64,000 bases of DNA from positions 300 to 64,299 of the forward strand of contig DJOT01000005.1 in NCBI GenBank assembly GCA_002439095.1, written 5' to 3'. The stretch comes from Bacteroidales bacterium UBA6431 (GTDB lineage: Bacteria; Bacteroidota; Bacteroidia; Bacteroidales; UBA932). The position numbers were made by a program, and so were the translations under genes. Within the stretch, counting starts at the first letter, position 1, and each line of letters starts with the position of its first letter. Positions 16,956-26,766 of the stretch are shown piece by piece. The notes beneath the pieces are model-generated. The model saw only the letters and a program-made list of their open reading frames with translations, was not told the DNA's origin and searched no databases.

Positions 16956-17330
16956 ATGGCAGATGTTAAAGCCCTCGCAGAAGAGTTGGTAAACCTTTCT
17001 GTGAAAGACGTACAGGAACTTGCAAAGATCCTCAAGGATGAGTATGGTATCGAGCCTGCAGCCGCTGCAGTAGTAGTAGCAGCTGATGGTGCAGCCGGCG
17101 CAGCCGCTGAGGCAGAGCAGACTGAGTTCGATGTAATCCTCAAGTCTGCAGGTCAGGCCAAGCTCAACGTGATCAAGGTTGTCAAGAGCGAGCTCGGACT
17201 CGGTCTGAAGGAAGCTAAGGACATGGTTGACGGCGCTCCTGCAACAGTCAAAGAGAAAATTTCCAAGGCAGAGGCCGAAGCTCTCAAGGCTGCTCTTGAG
17301 GAGGCCGGTGCAGAGGTTGAGATTAAGTAA
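16956..17330 (+). CDS. rplL: 50S ribosomal protein L7/L12
   Basis: The multicopy stalk protein that recruits translational GTPases. At 124 residues it is normal. It has an N-terminal dimerisation helix, an Ala-rich hinge (about 36-55) and the C-terminal domain with QAKLNVIKVVKSELGLGLKEAKDMVDGAP. It is followed by a hairpin plus T-run before rpoB. Confidence 0.98.
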   Translation: MADVKALAEELVNLSVKDVQELAKILKDEYGIEPAAAAVVVAADGAAGAAAEAEQTEFDVILKSAGQAKLNVIKVVKSELGLGLKEAKDMVDGAPATVKEKISKAEAEALKAALEEAGAEVEIK

Positions 17331-17361
17331 TTCCACCTCTCCCTGCTTTAGGGGACAAACA

Positions 17362-17399
17362 GGTTTAGAGCCGGGGACAATAGGCTCTAAACCTTTTTT
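17362..17399 (+). terminator. Intrinsic terminator/attenuator between rplL and rpoB
   Basis: GGTTTAGAGCC (17362-17372) pairs perfectly with GGCTCTAAACC (17383-17393) around a 10-nt loop and is followed by six T (17394-17399). It is 31 bp after the rplL stop and 36 bp before rpoB. Partial termination here would set the ratio of ribosomal protein to RNA polymerase mRNA, as known for the E. coli rplL-rpoB gap. Confidence 0.85.
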
Positions 17400-17435
17400 C
17401 CGTATTTAAGTTTTTCTCTATTTCCAAGGCAGAAT

Positions 17436-20400
17436 ATGTCAAATCAGACCAACAACAAGCGTATAAACTTTGCCACATCCAAAATTCTGGAATATCCGGA
17501 TCTTCTGGAGGTGCAGCTGAAGTCGTTCAAGGACTTCTTCCAGCTTGAGACCACCCCGGAAAACAGGAAGAACGAAGGACTGTATCAGGTATTTCAGGAG
17601 ATTTTCCCGATCGAGGATACGAGGAACAGCTACAAGCTCGAGTTTATCGACTACTTTATCGATCCGCCTCAGTATTCCATCGAGGAATGTCTCGACAGGG
17701 GCCTGACATACAATGTCCCTCTGAAGGCAAAACTCCGCCTTTCCTGCACGGATTCGGAGCACGAAGACTTCGACACGAGAGTCCAGGACGTCTATCTGGG
17801 CAACATCCCGTACATGACCCCTGCCGGCACGTTCGTGATCAACGGCTCAGAGCGTATCATCGTGTCTCAGCTGCACAGGTCGCCGGGAGTGTTCTTCGAC
17901 CAGAGCATGCACGCCAACGGCACAAAACTCTATTCCGCCAGAATCATCCCTTTCAAGGGCTCTTGGATAGAGTTCGCCACCGACATCAACAATGTGATGT
18001 ATGCCTATATCGACCGCAAGAAGAAACTTCCGGTCACGACTCTGCTCAGAGCCATAGGCTTCAATTCAGACAAAGACATCATTGACATCTTCGACCTTGC
18101 CGACGAAATCAAGGTCACCGAGGCGGAGCTCGAAGCCAACAAGGGCCGTAAGCTCGCCAACAATGTCCTCAAGACGAAGTTCGAGGATTTCATTGATGAA
18201 GATACCGGAGAGGTCACTCCGGTGGAGCGTATCGAGATCATCGTCAAGAGAGGCGAGGTTCTCGATGATGACACCATCAGCGCCATCCTCCAGGCTGACG
18301 AGAAGAGCATTCTCCTCCAGAAGGACGAGGCCAACTCCAACGAGTACGCCATCATCTTCAACACGCTCCAGAAAGACCCTACCAATACGGAGATAGAGGC
18401 CGTCAACTACATCTACAAGCAGCTCCGTAACTCGGAACCGCCTGATGAGAGCACGGCAAGAGACGTGATCGACAAGCTCTTCTTCTCCGAGAAGAGGTAC
18501 GATCTCGGCAATGTGGGACGCTACCGCCTCAACAAGAAGCTCGGCCTGTCCATTGATCCGGATGTCAGGGTGCTCACGAACACGGACATCATCGAGATCA
18601 TCAAATATCTCATCCAGCTGATCAACTCAAAGGCGACCGTCGATGATATCGACCACCTCTCCAACCGCCGCGTACGCACAGTAGGAGAGCAGCTCGCCAA
18701 CCAGTTCAGCGTAGGACTCAGCCGCATGGCCCGCACCATCAGGGAGAGGATGAACGTCCGCGACAGCGAACAGTTCAACCCGATCGATCTGATCAACGCC
18801 AAGACCCTTTCTTCTGTGATCAACTCGTTCTTCGGAACGAGCCAGCTGTCACAGTTCATGGATCAGACTAACCCTCTCGCGGAAATCACCCACAAGAGAC
18901 GTCTGTCCGCCCTCGGCCCTGGCGGTCTTAGCCGTGACAGAGCCGGATTCGAGGTCAGGGACGTGCACTATACACATTATGGCCGCCTCTGCCCTATCGA
19001 GTCTCCAGAAGGTCCGAACATCGGATTGATCTCATCTCTGTGCGTTTACGCGCGCATTGATGACCTCGGCTTCATCGAGACCCCATACCGCGACGTGAAG
19101 AACGGCAAGGTGGATCTGAGCCAGGAGGGATGCCACTATATGAGCGCGGAGGAAGAGGAAGACAAACTCGTATCTCTCGCCAACGTGAAGATGGACGATG
19201 AGGGCAACATCCTCGAAGACCGCATCCAGTGCCGTCTTGAGGCTGACTTCCCTGTCGTGACCAAAGATCAGGTTGACTACATGGACGTGGCTCCGAACCA
19301 GATGGCTTCCGTGGCAGCGTCACTCATCCCGTTCCTCGAGCACGATGATGCTCACCGTGCATTGATGGGAGCGAACATGATGCGTCAGGCTGTTCCGCTT
19401 CTCAGGCCGGAATCACCTATAGTGGGCACCGGATTGGAAGAGAGAGCCTGCATAGATTCCCGCACCCAGGTCGTTGCAAACCGCAACGGAGAGGTAACCT
19501 ACGTGGACGCAAACGAAATCCGCGTGAAGTACGAGCGTACTGAAGGAGAGGCTTTCGTCAGCTTCCTCCCGGAGGAGACCACCTACAAGATGCCTATCTA
19601 CCGCAGGACCAACCAGAGCACGACCATCACCCTGAAGCCTATCGTCAAGAAGGGAGACAAGGTCGTCAAGGGTCAGGTTCTGACCGAAGGCTACGCCACG
19701 CAGAACGGAGAGCTCGCATTAGGACGCAACCTCAAGGTGGCCTTCATGCCATGGAAGGGTTACAACTATGAGGACGCCATCGTGCTGTCAGAAGAGATGG
19801 TCAAGTGGGATGTCCTCACCTCTGTCCATGTAGACGAGTACCTCACCGAAGTGCGCGACACCAAGCGTGGAATGGAGGAACTCACTTCCGACATCCCTAA
19901 CGTAAGCGAGGATGCCACAAGGAATCTCAGCGAGAACGGTATAGTCCGCGTTGGTGCGCACATAGAGCCGGGCGACATCATGATCGGCAAGATCACGCCT
20001 AAGGGAGAAAGCGATCCTTCACCGGAGGAAAAACTCCTCAAGGCCATCTTCGGCGACAAGGCGGGAGATGTCAAGGACGCGTCCCTCAAAGCGAATCCTT
20101 CGCTGAGCGGCACCGTGATCAAGACCGCCCTCTATACAAAGATCTCCAAGGAGACCACACGCAAGGGAGCGGCGAAGAACGACCAGAAGGCAAGGCTGGA
20201 GATGCGTCAGGCAGAGTACGACCGCAAGGCCGAGAAACTCTACAACGATTTCCTGCAGAAGCTTGTCGTGCTCACCAAGAACAAGAAGAGCGCCGGCATA
20301 ACCGACCTCTACGGCGTCGAAATCCTCGAAAAGGACAAGAAGATCACGACCGAAGTTCTCAAGAGCATCGACTACAACAACATCAACTCCAACAAGTGGA

Positions 20401-21257
20401 CCACCGACAAGGAGGCCAACGAGTTGATCCGCGACCTTATCAACAACTACTGCATAGCCATCAAGACAGAGCAGGCCATCTGCAAACGCGAGATGGACAA
20501 GATCAAGATCGGGGACGAACTTCCTAACGGAGTGATGCAGATAGCCAAGGTATACATAGCCAAGAAGCGTAAGATCACCGTCGGTGACAAGATGGCCGGC
20601 CGTCATGGCAACAAGGGTATCGTCGCCAAGATCGTACGTCAGGAAGACATGCCTTTCCTTGAGGATGGAACCCCTGTGGACATCGTCCTCAACCCTCTCG
20701 GCGTGCCTTCACGTATGAACCTCGGCCAGATCTACGAGACAGTGCTCGGATGGGCGGGCTACAGGCTCGGGCTCAAGTTCAGCACCCCTATTTTCGACGG
20801 TGCCAGCATCGACGAGATCTGCGGATACACTGACAAGGCAGGCGTGCCGAGATTCGGCAAGACCCGCCTGCGCGACGGCGGCACCGGAGACTACTTCGAC
20901 CAGCCGGCCACGGTGGGAGTGATCTACATGATCAAGCTCGGTCACATGGTTGATGACAAGATGCACGCCCGTTCGATCGGACCTTACTCGCTCATCACAC
21001 AGCAGCCTCTCGGCGGTAAGTCCCAGTTCGGAGGACAGAGGTTCGGAGAGATGGAGGTCTGGGCGCTCGAAGCGTTCGGCGCGGCCAACGCACTCCAGGA
21101 GATCCTGACCGTCAAGTCCGATGATGTTGTCGGAAGATCAAAGACTTACGAGGCGATTGTCAAGGGAGACCCTATCCCGCCTGCAGGTATTCCGGAGTCA
21201 CTCAACGTGCTCCTCCACGAACTCCGCGGCCTCGGTCTCAAGGTTACTTTGGAATAA
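17436..21257 (+). CDS. rpoB: DNA-directed RNA polymerase subunit beta
   Basis: The core polymerase subunit that forms one jaw of the catalytic cleft. It has 1273 residues. The rifampicin-pocket cluster SQLSQFMDQTNPLAEITHKRRLSA starts at residue 469. It carries the susceptible-type residues at the positions equal to E. coli D516, H526 and S531 (D476, H486, S491). Later landmarks are GRHGNKG and the C-terminal GGKSQFGGQRFGEMEVWALEAFGA. It is separated from rpoC by 20 bp. Confidence 0.99.
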   Translation: MSNQTNNKRINFATSKILEYPDLLEVQLKSFKDFFQLETTPENRKNEGLYQVFQEIFPIEDTRNSYKLEFIDYFIDPPQYSIEECLDRGLTYNVPLKAKLRLSCTDSEHEDFDTRVQDVYLGNIPYMTPAGTFVINGSERIIVSQLHRSPGVFFDQSMHANGTKLYSARIIPFKGSWIEFATDINNVMYAYIDRKKKLPVTTLLRAIGFNSDKDIIDIFDLADEIKVTEAELEANKGRKLANNVLKTKFEDFIDEDTGEVTPVERIEIIVKRGEVLDDDTISAILQADEKSILLQKDEANSNEYAIIFNTLQKDPTNTEIEAVNYIYKQLRNSEPPDESTARDVIDKLFFSEKRYDLGNVGRYRLNKKLGLSIDPDVRVLTNTDIIEIIKYLIQLINSKATVDDIDHLSNRRVRTVGEQLANQFSVGLSRMARTIRERMNVRDSEQFNPIDLINAKTLSSVINSFFGTSQLSQFMDQTNPLAEITHKRRLSALGPGGLSRDRAGFEVRDVHYTHYGRLCPIESPEGPNIGLISSLCVYARIDDLGFIETPYRDVKNGKVDLSQEGCHYMSAEEEEDKLVSLANVKMDDEGNILEDRIQCRLEADFPVVTKDQVDYMDVAPNQMASVAASLIPFLEHDDAHRALMGANMMRQAVPLLRPESPIVGTGLEERACIDSRTQVVANRNGEVTYVDANEIRVKYERTEGEAFVSFLPEETTYKMPIYRRTNQSTTITLKPIVKKGDKVVKGQVLTEGYATQNGELALGRNLKVAFMPWKGYNYEDAIVLSEEMVKWDVLTSVHVDEYLTEVRDTKRGMEELTSDIPNVSEDATRNLSENGIVRVGAHIEPGDIMIGKITPKGESDPSPEEKLLKAIFGDKAGDVKDASLKANPSLSGTVIKTALYTKISKETTRKGAAKNDQKARLEMRQAEYDRKAEKLYNDFLQKLVVLTKNKKSAGITDLYGVEILEKDKKITTEVLKSIDYNNINSNKWTTDKEANELIRDLINNYCIAIKTEQAICKREMDKIKIGDELPNGVMQIAKVYIAKKRKITVGDKMAGRHGNKGIVAKIVRQEDMPFLEDGTPVDIVLNPLGVPSRMNLGQIYETVLGWAGYRLGLKFSTPIFDGASIDEICGYTDKAGVPRFGKTRLRDGGTGDYFDQPATVGVIYMIKLGHMVDDKMHARSIGPYSLITQQPLGGKSQFGGQRFGEMEVWALEAFGAANALQEILTVKSDDVVGRSKTYEAIVKGDPIPPAGIPESLNVLLHELRGLGLKVTLE

Positions 21258-21277
21258 TTGTTTGAACGAATAACAAT

Positions 21278-24200
21278 ATGCCTGCATTCAATAATAAAGA
21301 CAATAAGATTAAGAGCAACTTCCAGACGATAAGCATATCGCTCGCATCTCCGGAGGACATCACCGCAAGATCCTGCGGCGAAGTCCTCAAGCCGGAGACC
21401 GTCAACTACAGGACTTACAAGCCTGAAAGGGACGGACTCTTCTGCGAGAAGATCTTCGGACCGACCAAAGACTACGAGTGCTATTGCGGAAAGTACAAGA
21501 GGATCCGCTACCGCGGCATTGTCTGCGACAGGTGCAATGTCGAGGTGACCGAAAAGAAAGTGCGCCGCGAAAGGATGGGTCACATCACTCTGACCGTCCC
21601 GGTAGCACACATCTGGTACTTCAAGTCCGCTCCTAACAAGATCTCCGCCCTTCTCGGCCTCCCTGCCAAGAAACTGGAGTCCGTCATCTACTATGAGAAA
21701 TACATAGTGGTGAAGCCGGGTGCGGCCCAAGTGGACAAGATGGCTCTCCTCTCCGAGGATGAGTATCTGGATATACTCGCAACGATCCCTGGCAACAGCA
21801 ACCTCCCGGATAACGATGAGAACAAGTTCATCGCGAAGATGGGAGCGGAAGGTGTATATGACCTGCTCAAGGAAATCGATGTGGAAGAACTCGGCAGGGA
21901 ACTCCGCCAGAAGATGCTGACCGAAACTTCACAGCAGCGCAAGGCAGAAGTCCTCAAGAGGCTTCAGGTCGTAAAGTGGTTCCAGGAATCAAAGGGCATC
22001 AACCGTCCGGAGTGGATGGTGATGAAGGTCATACCTGTGATCCCGCCGGATTTGCGTCCGCTCGTGCCTCTTGACGGAGGCCGCTTCGCGACGACCGACC
22101 TCAACGACCTCTACAGGCGTGTGATCATCCGCAACAACCGTCTCAAGAGACTTATCGAGATCAAGGCGCCTGAAGTGATTCTCCGCAACGAGAAGCGCAT
22201 GCTTCAGGAAGCTGTGGATTCACTCTTCGACAACTCGAAAAAATCCTCCGCCGTCAAGAGCGAGTCAAACAGGGCGCTCAAGTCCCTCTCCGACTCACTC
22301 AAGGGAAAGCAGGGCCGTTTCCGCCAGAACCTCCTCGGAAAGCGTGTGGACTACTCCGCACGTTCCGTAATCGTCGTAGGTCCGGAGCTGAACATGCACG
22401 AATGCGGTCTGCCTAAGTTCATGGCCGCCGAGCTCTACAAGCCGTTCATCATCCGCAAGCTCATCGAGCGCGGAATCGTCAAGACCGTCAAGTCCGCCAA
22501 GAAGATCGTGGACCGCAAGGATCCCGTGATCTGGGACATCCTTGAGAACGTGATGAAGGGACACCCGGTGCTCCTCAACCGTGCACCTACCCTCCACAGG
22601 CTCGGTATCCAGGCCTTCCAGCCGCGCATGATCGAGGGCAAGGCCATCCAGCTCCACCCTCTCGCATGTACCGCCTTCAACGCCGACTTCGACGGAGACC
22701 AGATGGCGGTGCACCTCCCTCTCGGCAACGCCGCAGTGATGGAGGCGCAGCTGCTGATGCTCGGCTCACAGAACATCCTCAACCCCGCCAACGGAGCGCC
22801 TATCACGGTGCCTTCGCAGGACATGGTGCTCGGACTCTACTATATCACGAAGATCCGTCCGGGCGCAAAAGGCGAGGGAATGAAATTCTACTCAGCCGAA
22901 GAAGTCATCGTGGCATACAACGAGAAGGCCATTGACATGCACGCAAAGATCTCAGTGCGCCTCCCGGCAGACAAGCAGGATCCGTCAAAGGGCACACAGA
23001 TGGTAGAGACCACCGCCGGACGTATAATCGTCAACCAGTACGTCCCTGACGAGGTATCTTATGTCAACGAAGTCCTCGGCAAGAAGTCCCTCAGGAAGAT
23101 CATCACCGATGTCATCAAGCACACGGGCGTGACCCGCACCGCAAAGTTCCTCGATGACATCAAGAACCTCGGATACGATCAGGCGTTCCGCGCCGGCATC
23201 TCTTTCAACCTCGGAGACGTGCTCGTCCCGGCAGAAAAGACTTCCCTCGTGGAAGACGCCTACAAGCAGGTGGCAAACATCCGTGACGACTACGACAACG
23301 GTTTCATCACCAACAACGAGCGTTACAACAAGGTCATCGACCTCTGGTCCGCTGTGGACAACAAGCTTACCAAGATCGTGACCAACCAGATCTCGGCTGA
23401 CCAGCAGGGATTCAACCCTGTCTACATGATGCTTGACTCAGGAGCCCGCGGTTCAACCACCCAGATCAAGCAGCTCTGCGGCATGCGTGGACTTATGGCC
23501 AAGCCTCAGAAGGCAGGTGCTTCAGGGGCGGACATCATCGAGAACCCTATCGTCTCCAACCTTAAGGAAGGCATGACGGTGCTCGAGTACTTCATCTCTA
23601 CTCATGGAGCACGTAAAGGTCTGGCTGATACCGCGTTGAAGACTGCTGACGCAGGATACCTCACAAGACGTCTGGTAGACGTGTCACACGATGTGATCAT
23701 CAACGAGCAGGACTGCGGCACACTCCGCGGACTGATCGCCACAGCCATCAAGAACAAGGACGAAGTCGTCGAGTCTCTCGGAGAGAGAATCCTCGGACGT
23801 ACTTCAGTGCACGACATCTTCAACCCTCTCACCGGCGAACTCATCATCAAGGCCGGCGAGGAGATCCGCGAGAAGGAGGCCGACCTTATCGACTCCCTCC
23901 CTATCGAGCAGGTGGAGATCCGCTCAGTGCTGACCTGCGAAAGCCGCAAGGGTGTCTGCGCCAAGTGCTACGGACGCAACCTCGCCACCAGCCGCATGGT
24001 CGAGAAGGGCGAAGTGGTCGGTGTCATCGCGGCACAGTCCATCGGCGAGCCTGGTACCCAGCTGACTCTGCGTACATTCCACGTCGGAGGTACAGCCTCA
24101 TCTTCAGCCGCCGACTCTTCCATCGAGTCCAAGTACGATGGTGTCCTCAAGTTCGAGGAACTCCGTACCATCGAGAGGGTCGCTGACGACGGGCGCAAGG

Positions 24201-25528
24201 AGACTGTGGTAGTAAGCCGTATGGCTGAGCTCCGCATCCTCGATGAGAACACGGGAATCACCTTCTCCCAGTACGATGTACCTTACGGAGCCGTCCTCTA
24301 CAAGGGAGACGGGGACAAGGTGAAGAAGGGAGACCTCATCTGCGACTGGGATGCATACAACGCCACCACAATCGTGGAAACTGCAGGTACAGTACGCTTC
24401 GAGAACATGATCGAGGGCGTGACCTACCAGAAGGAAAGCGCTGACGAGTATTCAACCAGCACCGACAAGGTGATCATCGAGTCCAAGGACAAGACCAAGA
24501 GCCCTACCCTTGTCATCGTCAACGAGGCCGGAGACAGCATCAAGCAGTACAATCTGCCTGTCGGTGCCCACCTCATGGCCGAGAACGGCAACAAGGTCAA
24601 GGTCGGTGAGGTCATCATGAAGATCCCTCGCGCGATCGGCAAGGCAAGCGATATCACCGGTGGTCTCCCGCGTGTTACGGAGCTTTTCGAAGCCCGCAAC
24701 CCGTCAAGTCCCGCAATCCTCTCCGAAATCAACGGAGAAGTCCTCATGGGCAAGGTGAAGCGAGGCAACCGCGAGATCATCGTCAAGAACAAATACGGCG
24801 TCGAGAAGCACTACCTCGTTCCGCTCAGCAAGCAGATCCTCGTACAGGAGAACGACTATGTCAAGGCCGGAACCCCGCTTTCAGACGGTGGAGTGTCCCC
24901 GAGCGACATCCTCAACATCCTCGGACCTGTCAAAGCCCAGGAGTACATCGTCAACGAGGTGCAGGCCGTATACCGCCTGCAGGGTGTGAAGATCAACGAC
25001 AAGCACTTCGAAATCATCGTACGCCAGATGATGCGCAAAGTCGAGATAACCAATCCTGGAGACACCGAATTCCTCGCGGAGGAACTGGTGGACAAGTGGA
25101 AGTTTACCGATGTCAACGACAACATCTACGGCAAATACGTGGTTCTCAGCGCAGGGGGCTCACAGCGTTACGAGCCGGGGCAGATCATCTCCGCCCGCGA
25201 TCTCCGCAGCGAGAACTCATCCCTTGAACGTCAAGGACTTGAGGTGATGACGGCACGTCCGACCCGCCCGGCTACAGCACGCCTCGTGCTTCAGGGCATC
25301 ACAAGGGCCGCGCTCAAGACAGACAGCTTCATCTCCGCCGCATCCTTCCAGGAGACCACCAAGGTGCTCAGCGAAGCCGCTATCCGCGGACGTGTGGATC
25401 ACCTCGAAGGTCTAAAGGAGAACGTCATCTGCGGTCACCTGATTCCGGCCGGAACCGGTCTCAAGGAATATCAGGATATCATCGTGGGACGCAAGGATGA
25501 GCTGACTCAGGAACTCAACGAACTCTAA
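21278..25528 (+). CDS. rpoC: DNA-directed RNA polymerase subunit beta'
   Basis: The catalytic core subunit with 1416 residues. The N-terminal zinc-binding cysteines are in CYCGKYKRIRYRGIVCDRC. The Mg2+-chelating motif NADFDGDQM starts at residue 468. The second zinc site includes CESRKGVCAKCYG. The trigger-loop/bridge region contains EPGTQLTLRTFHVGG. It is followed by two hairpins, the second a good terminator, that close the large transcription unit. Confidence 0.99.
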   Translation: MPAFNNKDNKIKSNFQTISISLASPEDITARSCGEVLKPETVNYRTYKPERDGLFCEKIFGPTKDYECYCGKYKRIRYRGIVCDRCNVEVTEKKVRRERMGHITLTVPVAHIWYFKSAPNKISALLGLPAKKLESVIYYEKYIVVKPGAAQVDKMALLSEDEYLDILATIPGNSNLPDNDENKFIAKMGAEGVYDLLKEIDVEELGRELRQKMLTETSQQRKAEVLKRLQVVKWFQESKGINRPEWMVMKVIPVIPPDLRPLVPLDGGRFATTDLNDLYRRVIIRNNRLKRLIEIKAPEVILRNEKRMLQEAVDSLFDNSKKSSAVKSESNRALKSLSDSLKGKQGRFRQNLLGKRVDYSARSVIVVGPELNMHECGLPKFMAAELYKPFIIRKLIERGIVKTVKSAKKIVDRKDPVIWDILENVMKGHPVLLNRAPTLHRLGIQAFQPRMIEGKAIQLHPLACTAFNADFDGDQMAVHLPLGNAAVMEAQLLMLGSQNILNPANGAPITVPSQDMVLGLYYITKIRPGAKGEGMKFYSAEEVIVAYNEKAIDMHAKISVRLPADKQDPSKGTQMVETTAGRIIVNQYVPDEVSYVNEVLGKKSLRKIITDVIKHTGVTRTAKFLDDIKNLGYDQAFRAGISFNLGDVLVPAEKTSLVEDAYKQVANIRDDYDNGFITNNERYNKVIDLWSAVDNKLTKIVTNQISADQQGFNPVYMMLDSGARGSTTQIKQLCGMRGLMAKPQKAGASGADIIENPIVSNLKEGMTVLEYFISTHGARKGLADTALKTADAGYLTRRLVDVSHDVIINEQDCGTLRGLIATAIKNKDEVVESLGERILGRTSVHDIFNPLTGELIIKAGEEIREKEADLIDSLPIEQVEIRSVLTCESRKGVCAKCYGRNLATSRMVEKGEVVGVIAAQSIGEPGTQLTLRTFHVGGTASSSAADSSIESKYDGVLKFEELRTIERVADDGRKETVVVSRMAELRILDENTGITFSQYDVPYGAVLYKGDGDKVKKGDLICDWDAYNATTIVETAGTVRFENMIEGVTYQKESADEYSTSTDKVIIESKDKTKSPTLVIVNEAGDSIKQYNLPVGAHLMAENGNKVKVGEVIMKIPRAIGKASDITGGLPRVTELFEARNPSSPAILSEINGEVLMGKVKRGNREIIVKNKYGVEKHYLVPLSKQILVQENDYVKAGTPLSDGGVSPSDILNILGPVKAQEYIVNEVQAVYRLQGVKINDKHFEIIVRQMMRKVEITNPGDTEFLAEELVDKWKFTDVNDNIYGKYVVLSAGGSQRYEPGQIISARDLRSENSSLERQGLEVMTARPTRPATARLVLQGITRAALKTDSFISAASFQETTKVLSEAAIRGRVDHLEGLKENVICGHLIPAGTGLKEYQDIIVGRKDELTQELNEL

Positions 25529-25532
25529 TACC

Positions 25533-25598
25533 ATGGCAGGGATTCTCCCTGCCATATAAATACTTCAAAAGCCGGCCTCAAATGAGACCGGCTTTTTT
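25533..25598 (+). terminator. Double hairpin terminator after rpoC
   Basis: The first hairpin is a perfect 10-bp stem (25533-25542 with 25546-25555) around TTC. The second is AAAAGCCGGCCTC (25567-25579) with GAGACCGGCTTTT (25584-25596), 12 of 13 pairs, ending in six T. The second has the form of a rho-independent terminator. Confidence 0.88.
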
Positions 25599-25603
25599 GT
25601 GTG

Positions 25604-25677
25604 TGATTCCGGCGCGATTCGAACGCGCGACCCACAGCTTAGAAGGCTGTTGCTCTATCCAACTGAGCTACGGAACC
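25604..25677 (-). tRNA. tRNA-Arg (TCT)
   Basis: A 74-nt cloverleaf on the minus strand. Acceptor GGTTCCG pairs with CGGAATC (one G-T), the D-loop is AGCTCAGTTGG, the anticodon loop CTTCTAA gives TCT, and the T-arm is GCGCGTTCGAATCGCGC. Discriminator A. It has its own promoter just upstream. Confidence 0.96.
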
Positions 25678-25707
25678 GTCATCGCCCTAAAACGTCAAGG
25701 GAGAATG

Positions 25708-25737
25708 CAAAGTTAGAAAGTGTTTTGAACAATTCAA
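25708..25737 (-). promoter_or_regulatory. Promoter of tRNA-Arg
   Basis: On the minus strand, TTG (25737-25735), a 19-bp spacer and TAACTTTG (25715-25708) match the Bacteroidota consensus exactly. It lies between the end of the YbhN-like gene and the tRNA, about 31 nt from the mature 5' end. Confidence 0.8.
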
Positions 25738-25741
25738 AATA

Positions 25742-26722
25742 TTATTGTCTGCGTCGTGCTGTCAGCCTGATATAGGATGCGATGCCGAGCACTATGAGCA
25801 GCAGAGCGTGCGTCTCATGGCTAAGAGTAGCGAAAAGCAGGCTTGTCTCCCATGTCGCACCGTAGATTGACTCCAATGTCAAGGCAACAAGATAATGATA
25901 CGCCCCGATGCCGCCCGGTACAGGGATCACTGAAGCGATATTGCCAACTGCCGACACAAACAGGGAGTCGAAGAACGTCAGATGCGCAAGAGCCGGGATC
26001 GCAAGGAAGTTATAATAGGTCATCAGGAGATATGTCACCCAGATACCTACAGTATATAAGACGAACGCACCCTTGCGGCGGATATGCACAAAACTCGCTA
26101 TACCGGAACCAAGCCCACGCACGGCACCGGCCACCTTAGCGCAAAAGGCATATTTCTCCTGCCAATGGAAAACGCCCCAGATGAATACGGCAAGAGCCAC
26201 AAGAATCGGCGCGGCAATCCACCACATTGAAAATCCGAGGCTGTGCGTCAGAGGATTCCAGATGTTGGCGATGAAAAAATCACCGAAAGTATCCCACTTC
26301 AGAACAAGCGCGAGGACAAGCAGGAAGAGCACAGACAAGACATCCCAAGCACGCTCGCAGACGATGGTGCCGAGGATCTTGTTGTAGCTCATGTTCTTAG
26401 ACTTGATATACCCTCCACGCACAAACTCCCCCGCCCCTGGAAGCACCACATTGACAATATTGCCAACATTTGAAGCATCCCATGCGTCAAGCCTCCTCAC
26501 ACCGGGGTCAAGCGGCTCCATCATCACCCGCCATCTCTCTTCCCTGAAGAAAAGAGCCACTACGGACACAAATGTAAATACCAGCACATAACCCCACCTC
26601 GTCTCCTGAAGGCCCTCCCAGAAAGCTTTCCAGTCGACTCCTCTGAAGGCAAACCACACCAACACCGCCGCCAGTCCGACTGACAGCAGATACTTAAGTA
26701 CCTTGGTCGCTTTCTTATTCAT
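25742..26722 (-). CDS. YbhN/AglD-type (UPF0104, LPG synthase TM) membrane protein
   Basis: An inner-membrane protein of 326 residues in the lysylphosphatidylglycerol synthase transmembrane/flippase-like family. Several helices are evident. It has the family segments LPGAGEFVRGGYIKSK, near residue 80, and IPVPGGIGAYHYL in the C-terminal third. There is no C-terminal aminoacyl-transferase domain, so lipid aminoacylation is not implied; a lipid or lipid-linked transport role is possible. The ATG at 26722 is chosen because a TAAATTTG -7 box lies between it and the longer in-frame TTG at 26734. Confidence 0.85.
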   Translation of the reverse strand: MNKKATKVLKYLLSVGLAAVLVWFAFRGVDWKAFWEGLQETRWGYVLVFTFVSVVALFFREERWRVMMEPLDPGVRRLDAWDASNVGNIVNVVLPGAGEFVRGGYIKSKNMSYNKILGTIVCERAWDVLSVLFLLVLALVLKWDTFGDFFIANIWNPLTHSLGFSMWWIAAPILVALAVFIWGVFHWQEKYAFCAKVAGAVRGLGSGIASFVHIRRKGAFVLYTVGIWVTYLLMTYYNFLAIPALAHLTFFDSLFVSAVGNIASVIPVPGGIGAYHYLVALTLESIYGATWETSLLFATLSHETHALLLIVLGIASYIRLTARRRQ

Positions 26723-26731
26723 ATGAGGGGG

Positions 26732-26760
26732 CAAATTTACGGATAATTATGCTAATTTTG
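26732..26760. promoter_or_regulatory. Divergent -7 boxes for YbhN-like gene (-) and pfkB-family kinase (+)
   Basis: TAAATTTG on the minus strand (26739-26732) and TAATTTTG on the plus strand (26753-26760) sit back to back within 29 bp. Each is 6-9 nt before its chosen ATG. They decide both start codons: the ATG at 26722 and the ATG at 26767. Confidence 0.65.
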
Positions 26761-26766
26761 CAAGAT

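Noticed and set aside
18840..18911. Rifampicin-resistance change in rpoB
   Set aside because: D476, H486 and S491, equal to E. coli D516, H526 and S531, are all of the susceptible type.
25742..26722. Lysylphosphatidylglycerol synthase (MprF)
   Set aside because: Only the membrane part is present; the aminoacyl-transferase domain is absent.
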